In this document: one piece after another, positions 58,537 through 64,000 of the stretch
How the letters are laid out: every line of letters starts with the position of its first letter
How positions within the stretch are numbered: the first letter of the stretch is position 1
Source: Athripsodes cinereus
Taxonomy: Eukaryota; Arthropoda; Insecta; Trichoptera; Leptoceridae
NCBI GenBank assembly: GCA_947579605.1
Contig: OX388317.1
Location: 13,845,384-13,909,383 of the forward strand
Direction: 5' to 3'
DNA length: 64,000 bases
Program-made: the position numbers and the translations under genes
Notes under the pieces: model-generated
Databases searched by the model: none
What the model was told of the DNA's origin: nothing
The model's input: the letters and a program-made list of their open reading frames with translations, nothing else

Positions 58537-58939
58537 GCTAATACATTGTTTATGCGAAATTGTACTATAGCCACGTCATCCCGTCGTTAGTCCAAATAGA
58601 CATTAATTAACTCATTAATCTTTTTGTTTATACTGCTTTCTCTATGTTATGACATCGCAAAGAATGATATGAAGTCCGACATCAAGAGTAGAATCTTCAT
58701 TTATAGGTATATGTACACGAGTATGTACATAGAACATGCAAAATGTTGATATAGGAGAAAATACATTTGTTCGGAACATATTTCCTTGAATTTTTTTCAA
58801 TATATTTCAGTCGTTCTGAGAGAAAGTAGTAGGTTTATAAGGTAGTAAGACACATATGTACAATTTATTCGACACCTAGACGTCAGTCAGTATGATATAG
58901 ATAGATTGTTGTTATCAAATAAAATTAACGATTAGGTAT
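58537..58939. other. No gene seen
   Basis: AT-rich; nothing supported. Confidence 0.5.
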
Positions 58940-59095
58940 ACATATTTATTTATTTATTTATTCTTTACTGTACATTGATAACAAGCAAATTCACACAAAA
59001 ATACATTTAAAACAAAGGCAATCATACAATCAATATACAGAGGGCAAGTTTATCGCAGAGGCGCGATTTCTTCCAACTAACCCATATATAATATG
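58940..59095 (-). repeat. LINE 3'-UTR tail
   Basis: Minus strand: GGGTTAGTTGGAAGAAATCG, CCTCTGCGATAAACTTGCCC, then a tail of AATA units. It shares its 5' part with the 62.97-kb tail and its 3' part with the 19.9-kb tail, which links those copies into one family. Confidence 0.65.
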
Positions 59096-59289
59096 TATCC
59101 GCTACACGTTCCACCAATACATTATTTTGCAGGAAATAATGTTCCACACAAAACTATACTGAAACACGAGTAATTAGTAAAATATTAGACATTTTTATGT
59201 GATATTTGGAAAATATTCATTAACTAGTTTTAGAAGCTGGATGTTGATTTTAATGGCTATTAGTATTTTTTGTTATTGTTACGATATAT

Positions 59290-59471
59290 TTGAAGTACCT
59301 AGTTTAGACGAAGTACCTAGGATCGACGCAGAAGGCAGACATCGTGGCTGCGCAATACAGTATACGACTGGAATGAGAGGTGTGGAGGAGTTTTTTAAGA
59401 CAGCGCTGGAACGAAAAGCCTATACCAAAGTGATCGCCAACGTCGGAGAGACCTTACAAGACGTAGGATAA
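59290..59471 (+). mobile_element. LINE-D C-terminal fragment
   Basis: Plus-strand frame: GRHRGCAIQYTTGMRGVEEF then ANVGETLQDVG, stop. It matches the 35.7-kb fragment (TGMRGMVELFR, VNVGRTRQD). The larger frame starting at 59199 runs into it from unrelated upstream sequence. Confidence 0.6.
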
Positions 59472-59632
59472 TGTACTTACTGATACATATTTCAATGCTC
59501 GGTGACGACACAATAATGTGAAGAGAAAAAAAAATTAATGATAAATAAAAAGAAAATATTAATAAAATGAAACAAAGTTGACGATTCATTTTAGGCTGGT
59601 ATAAATTTGTTATACGTATTCGCAAAAAGATT

Positions 59633-59840
59633 GCTTATCTATTATGCCGATATGTGTCTTATTTAAACTATAAATAAATGGTTGTTTATCTATTATGCCG
59701 ATATGTGTCTTATTTAAACTATAAATAAATGGTTGTTTATCTATTATGCCGATATGTGTCTTATTTAAACTATAAATAAATGGTTGTTTATCTATTATGC
59801 CGATATGTGTCTTATTTAAACTATAAATAAATGGTTGTTT
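59633..59840. repeat. 51-bp minisatellite, four units
   Basis: Four consecutive units of TATCTATTATGCCGATATGT plus 31 further bases, identical apart from the first unit's edge. The minus-strand frame with the repeated KQPFIYSLNKTHIG block is an artefact of a unit length divisible by three. Confidence 0.92.
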
Positions 59841-60430
59841 AATCAAGTTTTGTACATTACATTCATTCACATGAAAATTTTAAAGAGATGCATTTCATAT
59901 CCATTAATTTCTAATTAAGATATGATGTATGAGTCGAGATATTAACTCAACGTACCTAATAGATAAAACAAAGAGTACAGTACAAATACATAATAGCTAT
60001 GATGGTACATCCTCTATATAGGATAGGTACTATTAGGCAATATGTGGGTGTCATGATTACATTACCGATGTGTTGTTGATATCACCAGTCACTATATCTT
60101 GTCAAGTTCCTGTCATAAAGTCTCGGAGCATTATAAAATTACACCTGAACATAGTACGTAGTACCTTCTCAGTACTTACCTACTACACAATATTATCATC
60201 TACTAGTACTTACATAGGTACATATTATTATAAGTATATACCTATACAGCAGCACCTCCCTACTTCTCTTAACACATCAACATATTTGATACTTACTATT
60301 ACAAGATGGATATCTACAACCCATTATCAAATGACACCCATTATTATCATATCTTGAGATCCACTCCCATACATCACTTTATTGGCACATTCCCTATACT
60401 ATGATATACAAATATAAGCAAATTGTCTAA
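59841..60430. other. No supported gene
   Basis: The 95-codon plus frame at 60070-60357 is rich in S, T, Y and I with no signal or domain. I treat it as composition-driven. Confidence 0.45.
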
Positions 60431-61157
60431 TGGGGTGTTCACATTTGGCGAATATCGCCAGGCGAATTTCAAAATATAACGCCAGGCGAAAAAACAAAAT
60501 TCGCCGTACGCTCATTGATCGTCACACCTGAGGCCTGAGTCAATAACACATTTTCACGTCACGTTCCCGCTCCGTTAACGTTCAAGTATTGACGAAGTTG
60601 CAAGCAAGTGTCAATTTCGTTGCTAAGATACACAATAGTTACGAAAATTAACACTTTGGCGCAACATCGTCTGCACCCGAACGCTAACGGAGCGGGAACG
60701 TGACGCGAAAGTGTGTTATTGACTGTTCACACAGTCCACCGATTTAGAAACGATCTGTCAGATGCGCTTTGATTTTGACACTGTTTTCGAAATGGCGTCG
60801 TGATGGAGATCGCGAAGTGCTTATTTTTAGTTGAAAATGTTATAGTAGATGTTATAAGGCGCCTTTTAATTAAGGAAACAAACGCCACAAACCAACAAAG
60901 ATAACAGCTGTCACGAAGCGGGAAACATTATAAAATTTATAGGTTATAAAGTTTTTACCATAGATATGAACACCGCGCACATCTGCGCATGCGCGAATCG
61001 TTCAATCGGCCGAAAATGTTGGAAGGTGGTCAACTCGAGACGATATCGTTTCTACTGGTTTTTATCGTTTCAGACTAGCTGTCATTTTGTTCACACGGTT
61101 CAAATGGCTGGCGATATTTTGGTGCCTGGCGATATTCGCCAAAGTGAGAACACCACA
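60431..61157. mobile_element. Non-autonomous DNA transposon with TAA flanks, possibly PIF/Harbinger
   Basis: Left end TGGGGTGTTCACATTTGGCG, right end the complement of a TGTGGTGTTCTCACTTTGGC start. The TIRs continue through AATATCGCCAGGC. TAA lies directly outside on both sides (60428-60430, 61158-61160); a 3-bp TAA/TTA duplication is the PIF/Harbinger habit. Subterminal GGCGATATT and CAGGCGAA blocks repeat inside. There is no transposase. About 200 bp is a nested MITE, so the original element was about 530 bp. Confidence 0.75.
60527..60724. mobile_element. MITE-1, copy 2, nested
   Basis: Begins CCTGAGGCCTGAGTCAATAA and ends GTGTGTTATTGACT, the last dozen bases of the right end being lost. 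The centre (AAGTTGCAAGCAAGTGTCAA) is inverted relative to copy 1 at 464-664. It sits inside the TIR transposon, so it inserted later. TCACAC on both sides may be its target duplication. Confidence 0.8.
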
Positions 61158-61282
61158 TAAGACATGAACGCAAGCATCCAATAAGTATAAGAAGGAACAA
61201 ATATTTTATATTGAATATTGTTTAAATATTCACTTTAATTTTTTTTTTTTTTAAATATGGTGGAATATTTTTCAATTGATAA
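61158..61282. other. Spacer
   Basis: T-rich spacer between the DNA transposon and a LINE remnant. Confidence 0.4.
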
Positions 61283-61690
61283 AGAACGAACTTGTTAAAA
61301 GGACTTCAGAAAAGCGTTCCCACTAAAGGTTTTAGAACGGATTGTTTTATAAAATGTTTATTGTATGATATTCTTGAACGGCACATCACCTCAGTAGCTC
61401 CCGTTGACGAAACTCTGAGGCGACTACTGCACTCAGCTTCCACCGATGTCATCAAATTTTCAGAACCCAACAGGGCAAATACTTCCAAATTTACAGGGAG
61501 GAACATTAGCATCGTGGGGCCAATTGCCTGGAATCGATTACCAGCGGATCTAAGATAGAACCAACCTACTGCCACATTCAGGAGCATGCTGAAAAAACTG
61601 CTGTTCAGGAAAAGTTACGGTGCCTTTGAGATGGTCACGGATCATAAAACGACGCCAAATACAAATCGGCTGTATTATTATTATTATCCC
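61283..61690 (+). mobile_element. CR1/Jockey-like LINE C-terminal remnant
   Basis: Plus frame: LLKGLQKSVPTKGFRTDCFI, VDETLRRLLHSASTD, then NISIVGPIAWNRLPADLR, a TAG, and ATFRSMLKKLLFRKSYG. The AWNRLP followed by FRSMLKKLL ending is typical of CR1- and Jockey-type reverse transcriptases. It ends in a TTA microsatellite (about 61671-61687). One in-frame stop; the catalytic part is missing. Confidence 0.78.
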
Positions 61691-62969
61691 TTTATTTCGA
61701 TTTGTTTATATTCGATGAAGAGTATTAAAATTATAATACACATTTGCGTATATTCACTTGAAATATTTTTGTTACCTGATATTATATTTTTCTTATCTAC
61801 GTGTATATATTTATCGCTCTGGTTATTGGAATTCGATAAAGATATATTAAAAATCAATCTGAATAGATATCAGAAAGAAAAAAAAGTTCTCTGCGCCCAA
61901 ATCAATGAATCAGGTAAGATATTATACATCTTAGGTATAATTCATTGATAGGTATATTATGTGTATAGCAATATATATTTATAATGATAGCTCCCTTCAT
62001 TCTACATGAGGACAACAAGCGAGCAGTTGATTGACTGGATAGCTGTAAACAAAATAATGAAAACACTGCGCAGAAACATTTTAACGAGGTTCGCTTATAT
62101 GCTTGTTAAACTGCAATAGATTCTCTGTTGACCGACAGAACAAAGGAAAGTAATAGTACCAACAGTTTGCGGATATGTGCATGTAACGATTACAAAATTG
62201 GCAAAATATAGTTATATTATACTAGAATTGGGTATTATAAATTTTAGTCTAAAATACTGATGCATGTAATCATTACAAAATCGGTATGTTTTGGTAGGCA
62301 ATTGACATTGCAATACTTATTATTGTGTTGGAAAGGGATTTTTTCTTAAAATATTTTTAATTTTATTAATTTTTGATAAAAAATAAAGAAACAAAAAGGA
62401 AATTCGTACTCGAAAAGTCCCAGCAAATAAGCTTATTAGTATAATATTTTCAACATACCTATCTATGAAAGTCATACCTACTAGGTTGCACCTTAATACA
62501 ATAATACGCATGGGACATGGACAACAAAGTGTCTTGTCACGTAGGTACACACTACACAGTAGTACATATGTAAGTAGGTAGATAGTTAGTTGAGAGTAGA
62601 GGTGACGTGAGGATACAGCTAGATGGTGCTAAGCAATTGATTATAATCATGATTATCCTTGTTGACAACATCGCACCAAGGTCTAGATCAAAATAGAGAT
62701 GATAAATTGATACATAAACAGATTAAATATATCAATCCACACATGAATACTATACGCACCTAGATGACAAAAAATGTTTGCTAAAATTAAACCCTATCCG
62801 AAGTTGCCTACGTATCAAGCACTTTACTCTTAAAATAAATTATATCATTAGAAATTCTTTATTATTGTTGATTTAAAAAAAACGCACAGTGAAAATACTA
62901 TTATTTTCAAAAAATAGTAAATAGCGAGGAACATATTCGAAAAATGATGAAAAAAATGTCTACTGTAAA
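61691..62969. other. No gene seen
   Basis: AT-rich; open frames at 61586-61948 and 62320-62550 have no coding signature. Confidence 0.5.
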
Positions 62970-63105
62970 AATGGGTTAGTTGGAAGATATCGCGCTTCTG
63001 CGATAAACTCGCCCATTGCACAAAATTTATTTGTTTAGTTTAAATTGTTTATTTCCTTATGTTGATTTTTTGTGCAATAAAGATTTTTATTATTATTACT
63101 GTATG
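62970..63105 (+). repeat. LINE 3'-UTR tail
   Basis: GGGTTAGTTGGAAGATATCG, CTTCTGCGATAAACTCGCCC, ATTGCACAAAATT, then GTGCAATAAAGATTTTTATT and ATTATT. Same family as 14.3 and 58.9 kb. Confidence 0.7.
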
Positions 63106-63257
63106 GAGACGTTCAATGATTTTTATGTACGCATCATAATTTATTGTACATTGATTATTTCATTGGTATTGATATTCTTACGACCTTGTATAATTCTATT
63201 GATATCTGATTACATTCCTGTTAAAAATGTTAATAAAAAAATATATGTGCAATTTAG

Positions 63258-63325
63258 TTGTGAAAGGTGTATAAGGTTGTATTTGGGTTTATAACAAACC
63301 CAGATATATCTTTTAAAAAAAAAAA
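63258..63325 (+). repeat. 3' part of tRNA-headed SINE
   Basis: GTGAAAGGTGTATAAGGTTG, ATTTGGGTTTATAAC and CCCAGATATATCTTTT plus an A-run match the end of the SINE at 19.2 kb. The head is absent. Confidence 0.75.
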
Positions 63326-63744
63326 TACTATTTAGGTAAAAATACATATTATTTAATATCTATATAACTTTAAGCGGCTTATAAGGTTTAGTTAAGTAAG
63401 TCGATCAAATTTAATGTTGAACTTCGAAGCTGTTAACGTTAAGATAAGATAAATTATACAAAATATGTATTATTAGTAAGGTTAAACTTACATACATGCA
63501 GCATCGCTCATACCTACTCGTACAAAATCACCTTCATTATAGTAGTTCACTAAGTAATATCCAAATACATACATAATCTATCATTTGATATAGAACTGTA
63601 ATCGACTACTACTTACCATTTTTTTCTGTAGTGTTAAATTATTTATTATTTACAATATGTTGATTACAAACAATAATTTTACCTACACAATATTATAATA
63701 ACTCTAAAGTTTGTACATTCACAGAGTGAAAATTCATTATGATA
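63326..63744. other. No gene seen
   Basis: AT-rich; nothing supported. Confidence 0.5.
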
Positions 63745-63957
63745 ATATTATACTTTAAATAACACACAGTTTACTTTTCACTAAGATTTATTCTAACCTC
63801 GAGCGCTTTCGTCAATGTTAATGAATTGACATTTTCAAGAGAACTAAAGCTAAATTAGTTCTCTTGAAAATGTCAATTCATTAACATTGACGAAAGCGCT
63901 CGAGGTTAGAATAAATCTTAGTGAAAAGTAAACTGTGTGTTATTTAAAGTATAATAT
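63745..63957. mobile_element. Perfect 103-bp-arm palindrome (PAL-4), Penelope-like terminal core
   Basis: Arms 63745-63847 and 63855-63957 are perfectly complementary around a 7-nt centre. Outward reading: CTTGAAAATGTCAATTC, ATTAACATTGACGAAAGCG, CTCGAGGTTAGAATAAATC, TTAGTGAAAAG. The GTCAAT...ATTGAC stem precedes GAAA. It shares AATAAAT..TAGTGAAAA with PAL-1. No coding capacity. Confidence 0.82.
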
Positions 63958-64000
63958 CACAATAATATATTATAAATTGAAATACACATTAAACAGTATC

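Noticed and set aside
59633..59840. CRISPR array
   Set aside because: The 51-bp units are continuous with no spacers, and the genome is that of an animal.
59610..59870. 86-codon repetitive protein
   Set aside because: Produced by a 51-bp minisatellite whose unit length is divisible by three.
60070..60357. 95-codon plus-strand protein
   Set aside because: Low-complexity S/T/Y/I composition, no domain, signal or splice context.

Overview
The window looks like nuclear DNA of an insect, most likely a moth or butterfly (Lepidoptera). It is strongly AT-rich, is littered with GTAGGTAC/TACCTAC-type strings, and is dominated by retrotransposon and MITE debris of kinds common in Lepidoptera. I see no bacterial, viral or organellar gene organisation, no rRNA, no convincing stand-alone tRNA gene and no CRISPR array.

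Host coding content is sparse. The best-supported host gene is on the minus strand. An exon at 23004-23099 has a canonical acceptor and donor and starts with a textbook signal peptide. Its phase matches an exon at 17030-17278 that carries about 82 clean codons. Together they suggest the start of a secreted or membrane protein that I do not recognise, with an intron of about 5.7 kb. Four further segments (2962-3046, 39249-39442, 41662-41800, 51928-52158) have splice-like edges and open frames but are much weaker. The rest reads as introns or intergenic DNA.

Mobile elements fill most of the interpretable sequence. (1) An RTE-like LINE at 10440-13347 (minus) is almost intact: endonuclease and reverse transcriptase are separated by one single-base frameshift, and the element has a perfect 12-bp target-site duplication; two 5'-truncated relatives lie at 32.2 and 56.7 kb. 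(2) A second LINE group (B1/B2) is present as seven 3' fragments. A SINE family of at least ten copies shares its 3' end with these LINEs, which looks like a SINE-LINE partnership. (3) A Ty1/copia fragment at 47408-48928 keeps RT, RNase H and a 169-bp 3' LTR. (4) A tRNA-headed SINE, a CR1/Jockey-like C-terminal fragment, another LINE C-terminal family and several LINE 3'-UTR tails are scattered throughout. (5) DNA elements include a 727-bp TIR element with TAA flanks at 60431-61157 that carries a nested MITE; a second copy of that MITE lies at 464-664. A 213-bp TIR element lies at 26841-27053.

The most unusual signal is a set of four large palindromes (about 10.0, 15.1, 34.9 and 63.8 kb) plus a larger relative at 58 kb. 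They differ in most of their sequence but share a common core: TGANAATG, a short variable stem-loop, CGAAA, then AATAAA. The 15-kb and 58-kb copies are the same element, one internally deleted, and each is flanked by its own 12-bp direct repeat. The core resembles the conserved terminal motif of Penelope-like and hammerhead-bearing retroelements, but it does not match the canonical ribozyme core exactly.
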